From CAZHHH01 sp052400685 (lineage in GTDB: Bacteria > Bacteroidota > Bacteroidia > Bacteroidales > Marinilabiliaceae): DNA of 64,000 nucleotides. How positions within the stretch are numbered: the stretch's first letter is position 1; each line of letters opens with the position of its first letter. A model generated the notes under the pieces. That model was not told where the DNA came from. It did not search any database and was given only the letters and a program-made list of their open reading frames with translations. Shown piece by piece: positions 15,682 to 24,009 of the stretch. The stretch lies in the NCBI GenBank assembly GCA_052400685.1, contig JBQTGJ010000001.1; one strand, written 5' to 3'. The position numbers and the translations under genes are program-made.

Positions 15682-16164
15682 CTAAAAAACAGGCCGTTTT
15701 AGAATTTCAGTATAAACTATCGCTTTTCTCAGATCGATGGGTTCATCGTCAAACCCTGTTGAGGCGATCGTTTGACTGTCGTCATCCTCTTTTACTAAGT
15801 TTTTTGAGACAATCTTCGACGATATCCTCGAAACCCGCTCGGGTCTTTTTCGGTTGTCTCTGCTTTTTATGCGTTGATATCCGGAACTGTTATACACCAT
15901 CTTAGGGGGACGCATGACTTCCGGTTGCATGCTTGATGTTGGTATAGTGATTGGTTTTTCTTCTTTTACCTCTTCAGGCGATGGCTCCGGCGTGTCAAAC
16001 CAATCACTTAAAGTCGGAAATGCCTCCTGAGGCACCTCTGTATATTCACTTTGGGGTACGGACGTACCGTCCTGTTTGGTCCCCCTGGTTTTTCTTATGA
16101 TGCTGAAAACCAAGGCTCCAACCATCGCGATAATGTAAAATATGTCGCCGAATGAATCGCCCAT
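15682..16164 (-). CDS. Conserved hypothetical single-pass membrane protein
   Basis: 160 aa. A membrane segment lies at about residues 8-22 (IFYIIAMVGALVFSII), followed by a positively charged patch. A long Pro/Glu-rich, probably disordered cytoplasmic region makes up most of the rest. The C-terminus FDDEPIDLRKAIVYTEILKRPVF looks like a short conserved interaction motif that recurs in small Bacteroidota proteins. There is no catalytic signature. It is separated from greA by 138 bp and may have its own promoter. Function unknown. Confidence 0.65.
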   Translation of the reverse strand: MGDSFGDIFYIIAMVGALVFSIIRKTRGTKQDGTSVPQSEYTEVPQEAFPTLSDWFDTPEPSPEEVKEEKPITIPTSSMQPEVMRPPKMVYNSSGYQRIKSRDNRKRPERVSRISSKIVSKNLVKEDDDSQTIASTGFDDEPIDLRKAIVYTEILKRPVF

Positions 16165-16294
16165 AGTGAGATAAATAATTAGTAGCTAAATTAGCCGTAA
16201 CAAAACAATTTACCAAATAAACTGACTGTATTTTTTTATTTGTGCGTATTTGTCTGTTTATTTGATGTTATTCACTTATTGTAGATTGAAGTTT

Positions 16295-16729
16295 ATGGAG
16301 CAACGTTTTTTGCGTCGGTTGATGGGGGTGTTTATACTGTTGGTATTGGTTCTGGCGTGCGATAAATCGGAGATGCCGGTGCCAAATGTGCATTTTGAAG
16401 TTTATGTTGACCTGACCTTGCCTCAGTTTAATAAGCAGATGTTTATTTTTAATTCCGATGGCAGGCAGAAGGCCGGGGTGGCAGGAGTCATTGTTTATCA
16501 GAATACACTGGATTCTTATTATGTTTATGAGAGATACTGTCCATATGATGGTGATTCAGGCGGCGTGGTTGATCTCGACGAGAGTCGTTCAGCTGCAGTT
16601 TGTTCTACCTGTGGTTCTCAGTTTCTTCTGGGAACATCGGAGGGTGGTGTTTTGGAGGGGCCTGCAACCTATTCGTTGAAGACTTATACAAGTCGTAGAG
16701 AGGGAAAATATCTTATTATTTCTAATTGA
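16295..16729 (+). CDS. Rieske-like lipoprotein with altered cluster ligands
   Basis: 144-aa predicted lipoprotein: signal RFLRRLMGVFILLVLVLAC with the lipobox at LVLAC. The mature part resembles a Rieske fold, but the two cluster-binding boxes are altered. Box 1 reads ERYCPYDGD (C-P-Y in place of C-x-H) and box 2 reads CSTCGSQFLLGTSEGGVLEGPAT (C-x-x-C-G-S in place of C-x-x-H-G-S). Both histidines that would bind the [2Fe-2S] iron are missing. I chose the ATG at 16295; the frame is open upstream to 16250. It probably sits in the cell envelope; function unknown. Confidence 0.72.
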   Translation: MEQRFLRRLMGVFILLVLVLACDKSEMPVPNVHFEVYVDLTLPQFNKQMFIFNSDGRQKAGVAGVIVYQNTLDSYYVYERYCPYDGDSGGVVDLDESRSAAVCSTCGSQFLLGTSEGGVLEGPATYSLKTYTSRREGKYLIISN

Positions 16730-16804
16730 TAATGTCTGCCTTTGCTTTTATAGCAGCTAGCTATGACTTTTTTTAGTCAAAAATAGCTGGAGCGTATATT
16801 ATTA

Positions 16805-16853
16805 ACAATCCCGCTACCTGAGAGCAAGTATCACTCTTGGTTAGCGGGATTGT
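16805..16853 (-). terminator. Terminator of ahcY
   Basis: A perfect 12-bp outer stem (ACAATCCCGCTA / TAGCGGGATTGT) surrounds a partly paired loop, 13 bp downstream of the ahcY stop codon. On the minus strand it is followed by TAATAATA rather than a pure U-run. Confidence 0.6.
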
Positions 16854-16865
16854 TGTGATGTATTT

Positions 16866-18275
16866 TTAATATCTGTAAAGATCAGATTTAAATGGTCCGT
16901 TGGGGTTAACACCTATATATTGGGCTTGCTCAGCGGTTAATTTAGTTAATTTGACACCGAGTTTGTCTAAGTGAAGACGAGCCACTTCTTCGTCCAGATG
17001 TTTGGGTAGCGTGTAAACACCCAGTTTGTAATCATTTTTCCAAAGTTCAAGTTGGGCCAGCGTTTGGTTGGTAAATGAGTTACTCATCACAAAACTGGGG
17101 TGACCTGTGGCATTTCCCAGATTAACCAATCGTCCGCGTGAAAGCAGGGTGATGCTGTGTCCGTCAGGAAACAGGAATTTATCGACTTGCGGTTTAATGT
17201 TGATTTCTTTTATGCCGGGATATTTTACCAGTTTTTCAACTTGAATTTCATTATCGAAATGGCCGATGTTACAGACAATGGCGGTGTCTTTCATATTAGC
17301 CATATGGTCAACGGTGATGACGTCGCGGTTCCCAGTGGTGGTGACAAATATGTCAGCGCGGTTTAAGGTGTCTTCAATCGTTGTTACTTCGTAGCCTTCC
17401 ATGGCGGCCTGTAGCGCACAAATAGGGTCTATCTCAGTAATAAGTACGCGTGCTCCAAAACCTCGCATGCTTTGCGCACAACCTTTACCAACATCGCCAT
17501 AGCCGCATACAACAACTGTTTTACCTGCCACCATGACATCAGTGCCTCTTTTTATGCCGTCAGCCAGACTTTCGCGACAGCCATATAGATTGTCGAATTT
17601 TGATTTTGTTACCGAGTCGTTAACATTGATGGCAGGGAACAGAAGTTCTCCTTTTTCCATCATTTGGTAAAGCCTGTGAACACCTGTGGTGGTTTCTTCG
17701 CTGACGCCACGGATTTTTGAGGCTGCTTTTGTCCATCGTTGACTGCCGGCAGTATGTAATTGATCCAGAAGTTTCATTAGTTCCTGGTAGTCTTCTCCTT
17801 CATTGCTGTAGTCTTGTTTTAGCAGGCTGGGATCTTTTTCAATTTCAACGCCTTTGTGGATCATTAATGTGGCATCGCCACCATCATCAACAATAAGATC
17901 GGGGCCAACGCCATCGCCAAAATTCAGCGCCTGTTCGGTACACCACCAGTATTCTTCCAATGTTTCACCTTTCCAGGCAAATACCGGCACGCCGCTTTGG
18001 GCAATGGCAGCGGCAGCGTGGTCCTGAGTTGAGTATATGTTACAGCTGGCCCAACGAACATTGGCGCCAAGTTCAACAAGGGTTTCAATTAATACGGCGG
18101 TTTGAATGGTCATATGTAGTGAGCCCATTATGTTAGCCCCTTTTAACGGCTTTTTATCGCCGTATTTTTCACGTAAAGCCATGAGACCGGGCATTTCTTT
18201 TTCGGCGATTTCTATTTCTTTTCGTCCGAATTCAGCCAGACTCAGGTCTTTTACTTTGTAGGTTTGTGTGCTCAT
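16866..18275 (-). CDS. ahcY: Adenosylhomocysteinase
   Basis: Hydrolyses S-adenosylhomocysteine to adenosine and homocysteine in the methyl cycle; NAD-dependent tetramer. 469 aa with GSLHMTIQTAVLIETLVELGANVRWASCNIYSTQDHAAAA at the N-terminus. The Rossmann motif is GYGDVGKGCAQSMRGFGARV at about residues 258-278. The late HPSFVMSNSFTNQTLAQLEL and C-terminal KSDLYRY complete the active site across subunits. It follows ribF by 7 bp, so it may share its transcript. Confidence 0.97.
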   Translation of the reverse strand: MSTQTYKVKDLSLAEFGRKEIEIAEKEMPGLMALREKYGDKKPLKGANIMGSLHMTIQTAVLIETLVELGANVRWASCNIYSTQDHAAAAIAQSGVPVFAWKGETLEEYWWCTEQALNFGDGVGPDLIVDDGGDATLMIHKGVEIEKDPSLLKQDYSNEGEDYQELMKLLDQLHTAGSQRWTKAASKIRGVSEETTTGVHRLYQMMEKGELLFPAINVNDSVTKSKFDNLYGCRESLADGIKRGTDVMVAGKTVVVCGYGDVGKGCAQSMRGFGARVLITEIDPICALQAAMEGYEVTTIEDTLNRADIFVTTTGNRDVITVDHMANMKDTAIVCNIGHFDNEIQVEKLVKYPGIKEINIKPQVDKFLFPDGHSITLLSRGRLVNLGNATGHPSFVMSNSFTNQTLAQLELWKNDYKLGVYTLPKHLDEEVARLHLDKLGVKLTKLTAEQAQYIGVNPNGPFKSDLYRY

Positions 18276-18282
18276 AGTGTTC

Positions 18283-19218
18283 TTATTTTCTTTTGATTAG
18301 TACTTGTCTTATTATTATTTCATCTTTTTGAAGTTGTTCTTTTAGCGCTTCAATGCCGGAAAATTTCATTTCGTCACGGATGCGTTTTTCAAAGTAAACC
18401 ACAATTTCTTCCGAGTAAATATCCCGGTTAAAGTCCAGTATGTGAACTTCAATTGAGCGATGGTCCATTTGGTGGTTTACCGTTGGCCTGACACCTATGT
18501 TCACCATGCCGTTAAATAGTTTCCCGATGACTTTTACGCGGCAGGCATACACCCCATCCGGTGGCACCAGTTTGCTTCGTTCCTGAAGCATCACGTTGGC
18601 TGTGGGGTAGGCTATGGTTCGCCCAAGTCGTTGTCCGCCAACAACGGTTCCTGAGATGGCGTACGGATAGCCCAGCAAGTGGTTGGCTCCTCCGATGTTA
18701 CCTTCTAACAGAAGTTGTCGTATTTTGGTTGAACTTGGATGGTCGCCATTGACATCTACGTGACGAAACTGTGTGAGTTGGAAATTGTGTTTGTGCGACA
18801 GCTCTGTCAATTCGTTAAAAGTAATCCCTCCCTTTCCAAATTTATGATTGAAGCCGGTAACCAGATGCTTCACATGAAGTTTTTTTACCAGAATTTCTTC
18901 GGTGAAGCTTTGTGCTGTGTAGGCCGCTAATTCGGCTGTAAACGGGAGGATCATCAGATGATCGATGCCTGTTTCGCTAATTAGTTTTGTTTTTTCCTCC
19001 AAAGTTGTTAGCAGTCGCAGCCTTTCTGCATCCTGAAGTAACACTTGTCGTGGGTGTGGCCAGAATGTGATGACCAGTGATTCGGTGTTTTCGGCAACAG
19101 CAAGTTCTTTCACCTTTTCGAGAAGGGCCTTGTGTCCGGGGTGTACGCCGTCAAAGGTCCCCATTGTTATTACCGGCGACGGACCTGAATAATTATTTAA
19201 AGATGAATGAATTTGCAT
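18283..19218 (-). CDS. ribF: Bifunctional riboflavin kinase / FAD synthetase
   Basis: Converts riboflavin to FMN and then FAD. The N-terminal adenylyltransferase domain has TMGTFDGVHPGHKALLEKV at about residues 18-36. The C-terminal riboflavin kinase domain has GRTIAYPTANV at about 195-205 and GMVNIGVRPTV. The start at 19218 (311 aa, MQIHSSLNNYSGPSPVITMG) is preferred to an in-frame upstream start at 19311, because the latter would run 77 bp into the arsC-like gene. Confidence 0.95.
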   Translation of the reverse strand: MQIHSSLNNYSGPSPVITMGTFDGVHPGHKALLEKVKELAVAENTESLVITFWPHPRQVLLQDAERLRLLTTLEEKTKLISETGIDHLMILPFTAELAAYTAQSFTEEILVKKLHVKHLVTGFNHKFGKGGITFNELTELSHKHNFQLTQFRHVDVNGDHPSSTKIRQLLLEGNIGGANHLLGYPYAISGTVVGGQRLGRTIAYPTANVMLQERSKLVPPDGVYACRVKVIGKLFNGMVNIGVRPTVNHQMDHRSIEVHILDFNRDIYSEEIVVYFEKRIRDEMKFSGIEALKEQLQKDEIIIRQVLIKRK

Positions 19219-19234
19219 GATGTTAGTCTGCTTC

Positions 19235-19576
19235 TCAGATGATGTCCAGAATTTTCTCCAGCGGTCGGCCAATGACAGCTTTATTGCCATTAATAACAAC
19301 AGGCCGTTCAATGAGTTTAGGATTGTTCGCTAAAATGTCAATCCATTCATCGTCGTTTAATTGTTTGCCTTTGAATTGAGTTTTGAACAGTTCTTCATTT
19401 TTTCGTACCCAATCGAGTGGTTTGATATTTAATTTTTTTAAAATATTTCGAATCTCATTGGCGGACAGCGGTTGATCGAGATAGCGGATTTCTTCTACTT
19501 CGAGGCCTTTCTCGTTCAGAAATTTAAGAACCGAGCGACTTTTACTGCAGCGTGGATTATGAAGTATCTGTATCAT
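19235..19576 (-). CDS. ArsC/Spx-fold protein (arsenate reductase-like)
   Basis: 113-aa thioredoxin-fold protein of the glutaredoxin-coupled ArsC family. The active-site loop HNPRCSKSR is at residues 6-14, with the catalytic Cys at 10. The C-terminal arginine region is LIERPVVINGNKAVIGRP. Without an ars operon nearby, an arsenate role is only a family label; many relatives have no known substrate. It lies between prfB and ribF on the same strand, with gaps of 6 and 16 bp, so it is embedded in a housekeeping transcript. Confidence 0.85.
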   Translation of the reverse strand: MIQILHNPRCSKSRSVLKFLNEKGLEVEEIRYLDQPLSANEIRNILKKLNIKPLDWVRKNEELFKTQFKGKQLNDDEWIDILANNPKLIERPVVINGNKAVIGRPLEKILDII

Positions 19577-19582
19577 TTTTTT

Positions 19583-20690
19583 TTATTTTTTATCGAATAT
19601 GTCATCGGCGCCATATTGCATCAGGTAAGCTTTTATGAATCCATCTATTTCGCCGTCTAACACCGCTTGTATATTGCTTGTCTCATGGCCGGTACGAACG
19701 TCTTTTACCAGTTTATAAGGTTGAAGAACATACGATCTGATTTGGGATCCCCATTCTATTTTTTTCTTTTGGGATTCAATTTTGTTTTGTTCTTCGAGGC
19801 GTTTACGTAGCTCTATTTCGTAGAGTTGTGATTTTAGGTTACGCAAAGCATTTTCTTTGTTTCCGCCCTGCGAGCGCGATTCGGTGTTTTCAATGACGAT
19901 ACCTGTTGGTGCATGCCGTAAGCGAACGCCTGTTTCTACCTTATTAACATTTTGTCCGCCGGCACCGCTTGAACGAAATGTTTCCCAGGTGATGTCGGCT
20001 GGGTTAATTTCTATTTCGATACTATCATCTATGAGGGGGATAACATATACCGAGGTGAATGAAGTCATTCGTTTATTGGCCGAGTTGAAAGGGGATAGCC
20101 TTACCAGTCGGTGAACGCCGTTTTCGCCTTTAAGGTAGCCATAGGCATAGTCGCCTTCAAATTGTAATGTAACAGTTTTAATACCGGCTTCTTCGCCATC
20201 CAGGATGTGTTGGACGCTGACTTTGAATTTGTTTTGTTCGCCCCAGCGCATATACATGCGCATGAGCATTTGAGCCCAGTCCTGACTTTCGGTGCCGCCG
20301 GCCCCGGCATTGATTTTCAGAATGGCTCCCATTCTATCTTCTTCTTTCTGGAGCATGTTGCGTAATTCCAGCTCTTCGGTTTTGGAAAAAGCTTTTTTAT
20401 AGGCCGCATCGATGTCCGTTTCTTCCGCTTCGCCTTCTTTATAAAAATCGTTTAGAACCAGAAGGTCGTCAATCAACGTTTTTATTTCGTTGTAACCGTT
20501 GACCCATGCTTTCAGGTCTTTTAGCTTTTTCATGTGGGCTTCTGCTTTTTTGGCATCATTCCAAAAATCAGGCGCCTGTGTTCTTATTTCTTCTTCTTCT
20601 ATTTCTACAGTTTTACGATCGATGTCAAAGATACCTCCTTAACGCCAGCTCGCGTCCACTCAAGTCTTTTATCTGCTCAGGTGTTACCAT
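19583..20690 (-). CDS. prfB: Peptide chain release factor 2, programmed +1 frameshift
   Basis: RF2 terminates translation at UGA and UAA. The gene is split. A 21-codon first frame starts with ATG at 20690 (MVTPEQIKDLSGRELALRRYL) and ends at an in-frame UGA (20625-20627). A +1 shift at CTT-TGA-C moves into the frame continuing DIDRKTVEIEEEE to 19583, giving about 368 aa. AGGAGG (20634-20639) sits 3 bases before the CTT, the stimulator known from E. coli. The GGQ motif is GAGGQNVNKVETGVRL; the codon-recognition region precedes it. This is autoregulation, not a pseudogene. Confidence 0.96.
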
Positions 20691-20788
20691 AATTTTGTTT
20701 GTTTTTTCAGGTTGAAAATCAGGCCGCAAAGTTACTAATTTTATTTTAATGGGGTTGGGTTGATTGTGAGACTTTTGAACACAAAAAA

Positions 20789-20820
20789 AGCCCGACATTT
20801 TTAATAAAAAATGTCGGGCT
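20789..20820 (-). terminator. Terminator of tRNA-His
   Basis: A 14-bp perfect stem (AGCCCGACATTTTT / AAAAATGTCGGGCT) with a 4-nt loop lies 5 bp beyond the tRNA 3' end. On the minus strand it is followed by seven T residues. Confidence 0.85.
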
Positions 20821-20824
20821 GAAG

Positions 20825-20898
20825 GGTGAAAGACCGGGTTCGAACCGGCGACTTCCAGAACCACAATCTGGCGCTCTGCCAACTGAGCTACAATCACC
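20825..20898 (-). tRNA. tRNA-His (GTG)
   Basis: Cloverleaf on the minus strand. The D arm is GCTC-AGTTGGCA-GAGC and the anticodon arm CCAGA-TTGTGGT-TCTGG, with anticodon GTG. The T arm is GCCGG-TTCGAAC-CCGGT. The extra 5' G(-1) faces discriminator C73, the histidine identity pair. No CCA is encoded. The acceptor stem GTGATTG / CTTTCAC has two adjacent U-U mismatches (5-68 and 6-67). It lies upstream of prfB on the same strand with its own terminator. Confidence 0.95.
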
Positions 20899-21095
20899 AT
20901 TTTTAAAGCGGTACAAATATAAAGTTTTTTCTTTTAATTTTGCAACACCAGAATCAAAATGGCGTGTTCTTTTTTTTATGAGGAATCGGGTTTTTTGTTT
21001 TATCCGAAAAACGGGTGGATGGTGATTTGTTTTTAATCAAATAATTAGTGCCTTTAAACAAGGTGTCAGGAAAAATAATAGATAATTTTAATCAA

Positions 21096-21779
21096 ATGAA
21101 ATTTTTTACCTTTGACGAAGATTTAGACAGGCAGGTGAAGCATATTCGCTCACGAATCCGTCTATTAATGAATGGTGAAGTTGCTCAGCAGTTGCGTGAC
21201 AGTGGATTAGATTATCCTAAGATGTATGGGGTATCCTTAATCCATTTGCGAAAGTTATCGCAGGAGTTTCAGCCGTCCAACGGGTTAGCCGATCGTTTGT
21301 GGAATTTGGCGTTCCGTGAAACACGTATTTTGGCAACCATGCTGGCAAAACGCGATGAATTATCTGATGCCTTGCTTGCGGAGTGGGCCGATGGTATTAC
21401 CAACATAGAGATGGCCGAACAAATGGCCTTTAATCTATTGGGGCGACGTGCCGGGTCGAAGGAGATTATTGAGTCGTGGTTGTTGCATCCTCAATTATAT
21501 GTTCGATATGCCGCTTTAATGAGTATTGGGTGGCAGTTTCGGTTTGTGGGTAAAGAGTTAACTCCCTGGGTGAAGCAAAATTTATCTGCCTTGGAAGCGC
21601 TTACCAACGAAGCGAAGCTGGTGCATCCTGTTTCGCACTGTTTAAAAATGGCTGGCCGTTACGACGCGGAACTTCGACCTTCGATAGCTGATTTTGCAAA
21701 AGAATGTGCTGGGAGCGATGATAGGGTGCTTAAGGAGGCTGGTCAAGGAATTTTATTTGAATTTGAAGCGGCTGAATAG
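21096..21779 (+). CDS. AlkD-like DNA alkylation repair family protein
   Basis: About 227 aa, all-helical HEAT/ARM-repeat-like protein resembling the AlkD group of DNA glycosylases that excise cationic alkylated bases. Family-like stretches are YGVSLIHLRKLSQEF near residue 45, NLAFRETRILATMLAKRDEL, and VRYAALMSIGWQF near 140. The catalytic Trp/Asp set of AlkD cannot be assigned with confidence, so it could be a non-catalytic relative. I chose the ATG at 21096 (MKFFTFDEDL); the frame is open to a GTG at 21048. It is isolated between intergenic regions. Confidence 0.62.
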   Translation: MKFFTFDEDLDRQVKHIRSRIRLLMNGEVAQQLRDSGLDYPKMYGVSLIHLRKLSQEFQPSNGLADRLWNLAFRETRILATMLAKRDELSDALLAEWADGITNIEMAEQMAFNLLGRRAGSKEIIESWLLHPQLYVRYAALMSIGWQFRFVGKELTPWVKQNLSALEALTNEAKLVHPVSHCLKMAGRYDAELRPSIADFAKECAGSDDRVLKEAGQGILFEFEAAE

Positions 21780-21917
21780 TTTTCGTCAAGAGTAATTTTT
21801 GTTTTCTTTAGCATATTTGAAGTTTGTTTTTGAAGGGGGAATGCAATGATTGCTGTTTTAACAGTATTTGAAAGCTTTGAGAATAGTACTTCTTTAAAAT
21901 TTTTGTGGCAGATATAG

Positions 21918-22025
21918 AAGTTCCATTTTTGAAGTTTGAGAAGTCCGGATAATGTGAGTTTGAGGTGGTAACTGATTATTTAAAAGATAAGAATAAAGCA
22001 GAAGTAGGACTTTTTTTGCAAGCAC
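21918..22025. repeat. Degenerate relative of the MITE-like repeat (copy D)
   Basis: Shares TTCCATTTTTGAAGTTTGAGAAGT-type sequence with 54241-54320. It also shares the tail GCAGAAGT-GGACTTTT-TTGCAA-CAC with 59061-59184, in the same order as in the 144-bp element. Ends and inverted repeats are lost. The rest of 21780-22074 holds no gene. Confidence 0.4.
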
Positions 22026-22074
22026 AAAATAGTTTTTTTTGTCTGTTTACTAAGTAATTGAAAAAATTATACCA

Positions 22075-23271
22075 ATGAAAATATTACCAGTAATTGATAA
22101 GTCAACTACAGCCATGTTTCTTGATGTGGTGAAGGTTGTTTACAAGGGAGATAATAATTATGTACGTCCGCTGGATGTTCAGATTGAAGAGGTTTTTAAT
22201 CCTCAAAAAAATAAATTTTTTAGTCATGGCGAAGCCATTCGTTTTGTGTTGGTTGACGATAATGGTGGCGCTATAGGTCGGGTGGCTGCTTTTATTAATG
22301 AGAAAAAAGCGACTGGTTTTGTCCAGCCAACAGGAGGAATGGGCTTCTTTGAATGTATTAATAATAGAGAGGCTGCCTATATGTTATTTGATGCGGCCAG
22401 GGATTGGCTCGCGGAGCGTGGCATGGAAGCAATGGATGGTCCCATAAATTTTGGTGAAAACGATAATTTCTGGGGCCTTTTGGTTGAAGGTTTTTCTCAA
22501 CCGGCATTTGGAATGCAGTATAATCCTCCTTATTATGTGGCGTTTTTTGAGTCGTATGGCTTTAGAAATTATTTTGAGCAGGTTACCAATATTCTTGATT
22601 TACAAAAGCCCTTTCCGGAGCGTTTTTGGAAAATTGCCGGTCGGGTGGTCAGTCGTGAAGATTATTCTTTTAGGCATTTTTCTGTTAAAGAGGCCGATAA
22701 ATTTATTGATGATTTAATTGAGGTTTATAACGATGCCTGGCGTTTTCATGAAAATTTCACCCCTATGGAAGCCGAGGTGCTTTATAATACGCTTAATGAT
22801 GCGAAGTCGTTTATGGATGAAGAGATGATTTGGTATGCGTATCATAAAGATGAACCCATCGCTTTCTTTGTGATGTTTCCGGATATTAATCAAATTATTA
22901 AGCATTTTAAAGGGAAGATGAATCTTTGGAACAAGTTGCGTTTTGTGTATTATAAATGGACCAAAGAGATGACGCGTTCGCGGGTGGTAATTATGGGCGT
23001 TAAGCCGCAATATCAGCGTTTGGGAATTGAGTCAGGCATTTTTTGGCACTTGCGTGATGTGATGGCCAAACGGCCGCATATCACTGAAATGGAATTGTCG
23101 TGGGTTGGCGATTTTAATCCTAAAATGAGGGCGCTCCATGAATCGATGGGCGCTACCTTTGGCAAAAAACATATTACCTATCGTATGGTTTTTGATCCCG
23201 CAAAACGTGACGTGCCCCAACGGGCAGGCAGTATTCCGGTAGATACAAAATACAGGGACAAAGAATCGTAG
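22075..23271 (+). CDS. GNAT-like N-acetyltransferase family protein
   Basis: 398-aa cytoplasmic protein with two acyltransferase-like halves. The central and C-terminal part resembles the GNAT fold: EAIRFVLVDDNGGAIGRVAAFINEK early, and VVIMGVKPQYQRLGIESGIFWHLRDVM near residues 303-330. The latter looks like the acetyl-CoA pyrophosphate loop Q/R-x-x-G-x-G/A in modified form. ELSWVGDFNPKMRALHESMGATFGKKHITYRM at the end is characteristic of the uncharacterised YghO-type family. Substrate unknown. It is monocistronic, followed by a hairpin terminator. Confidence 0.75.
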   Translation: MKILPVIDKSTTAMFLDVVKVVYKGDNNYVRPLDVQIEEVFNPQKNKFFSHGEAIRFVLVDDNGGAIGRVAAFINEKKATGFVQPTGGMGFFECINNREAAYMLFDAARDWLAERGMEAMDGPINFGENDNFWGLLVEGFSQPAFGMQYNPPYYVAFFESYGFRNYFEQVTNILDLQKPFPERFWKIAGRVVSREDYSFRHFSVKEADKFIDDLIEVYNDAWRFHENFTPMEAEVLYNTLNDAKSFMDEEMIWYAYHKDEPIAFFVMFPDINQIIKHFKGKMNLWNKLRFVYYKWTKEMTRSRVVIMGVKPQYQRLGIESGIFWHLRDVMAKRPHITEMELSWVGDFNPKMRALHESMGATFGKKHITYRMVFDPAKRDVPQRAGSIPVDTKYRDKES

Positions 23272-23370
23272 AGATTATTGAAGTTGCTTGTAATTAGTAT
23301 TTGTATATAAAGACGGTTGTTGTTCGTGTGCATAGTGTGCGTTCAGTGGTCGTAAAAAATCCATAGAGTT

Positions 23371-23401
23371 GCCAATTGTCTGACATAATCAGACAATTGG
23401 C
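23371..23401 (+). terminator. Perfect hairpin downstream of the GNAT-like gene
   Basis: A 13-bp perfect inverted repeat (GCCAATTGTCTGA / TCAGACAATTGGC) around a 5-nt loop, followed by CTTTGTCCTTTTTTT. It is probably a terminator, about 100 bp after the stop codon. Confidence 0.7.
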
Positions 23402-23447
23402 CTTTGTCCTTTTTTTGAGAATTATTTTGAAAAATGCCTTTAAAAGG

Positions 23448-23479
23448 TTTGGGTTTTATATTGTGAATACATATCTTTG
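23448..23479 (+). promoter_or_regulatory. Promoter of rpmE2
   Basis: TTTG (23448-23451), a 20-bp spacer and TATCTTTG (23472-23479) match the Bacteroidota consensus. The expected start near 23485 leaves a leader of about 100 nt, long enough for regulation, though no obvious Zur-like palindrome is present. Confidence 0.7.
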
Positions 23480-23588
23480 TCGACCGTTTTTGGAGTCAAA
23501 TAGATTGTATTAAATTAGTTAGAATTGAATTGCATCGGGCTAAGTTATCATCAGATGTTTCAGTTCGGAAACTTTAACAAATAGAAAA

Positions 23589-23852
23589 ATGAAACAGGGA
23601 ATTCATCCGGAAAACTATCGTTTAGTGGCTTTTAAAGATATGTCAAATAACGATGTGTTTATAACCCGGTCGACCGTTAACACGCGTGAAACAGAGGTTG
23701 TTGACGGTGTAGAGTATCCAGTTGTAAAACTTGAAATCACTAGCTCATCACACCCTTTTTACACCGGTAAAATGAAATTGGTTGATACTGCAGGGCGTGT
23801 TGATAAGTTTAGGAACAGATATCAAAAACATTTAGATAGTCGTAAAAAATAA
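23589..23852 (+). CDS. rpmE2: 50S ribosomal protein L31, type B
   Basis: 87-aa type B L31 (MKQGIHPENYRLVAFKDMSNNDVFITRSTV... HPFYTGKMKLVDTAGRVDKFRNRYQKH). It contains no cysteine, so it is the zinc-independent form. In many bacteria type B is a Zur-controlled substitute; in Bacteroidota it is often the only copy, and no type A gene is in the window. Consensus promoter upstream and GC-rich terminator downstream make it a single-gene transcript. Confidence 0.96.
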   Translation: MKQGIHPENYRLVAFKDMSNNDVFITRSTVNTRETEVVDGVEYPVVKLEITSSSHPFYTGKMKLVDTAGRVDKFRNRYQKHLDSRKK

Positions 23853-23880
23853 ACGATTGTCGTCAATATTTTATCAGAAG

Positions 23881-23905
23881 CCCCGGTATAAGCCGGGGTT
23901 TTTTG
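23881..23905 (+). terminator. Terminator of rpmE2
   Basis: CCCCGG-TATAAG-CCGGGG stem-loop followed by TTTTTTG, 28 bp after the stop codon: a classical intrinsic terminator. Confidence 0.85.
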
Positions 23906-24009
23906 TTTTAAATTCATTCATCTAATTTGGCACGGCTATTGACTTGTAGTGGAGATGATTTTTAACAGATGCTTTTGCGTCATTTTGGCAGAAGCAGATA
24001 AATTTTGAT

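Noticed and set aside
20625..20900. A 91-codon open frame on the minus strand as a separate gene
   Set aside because: It runs through the tRNA-His gene; only its last 21 codons are real, as the first segment of prfB.
23371..23401. Perfect 13-bp inverted repeat as an operator for rpmE2
   Set aside because: It lies about 50 bp upstream of the -33 element and is followed by a T-run, so a terminator for the preceding gene is simpler.
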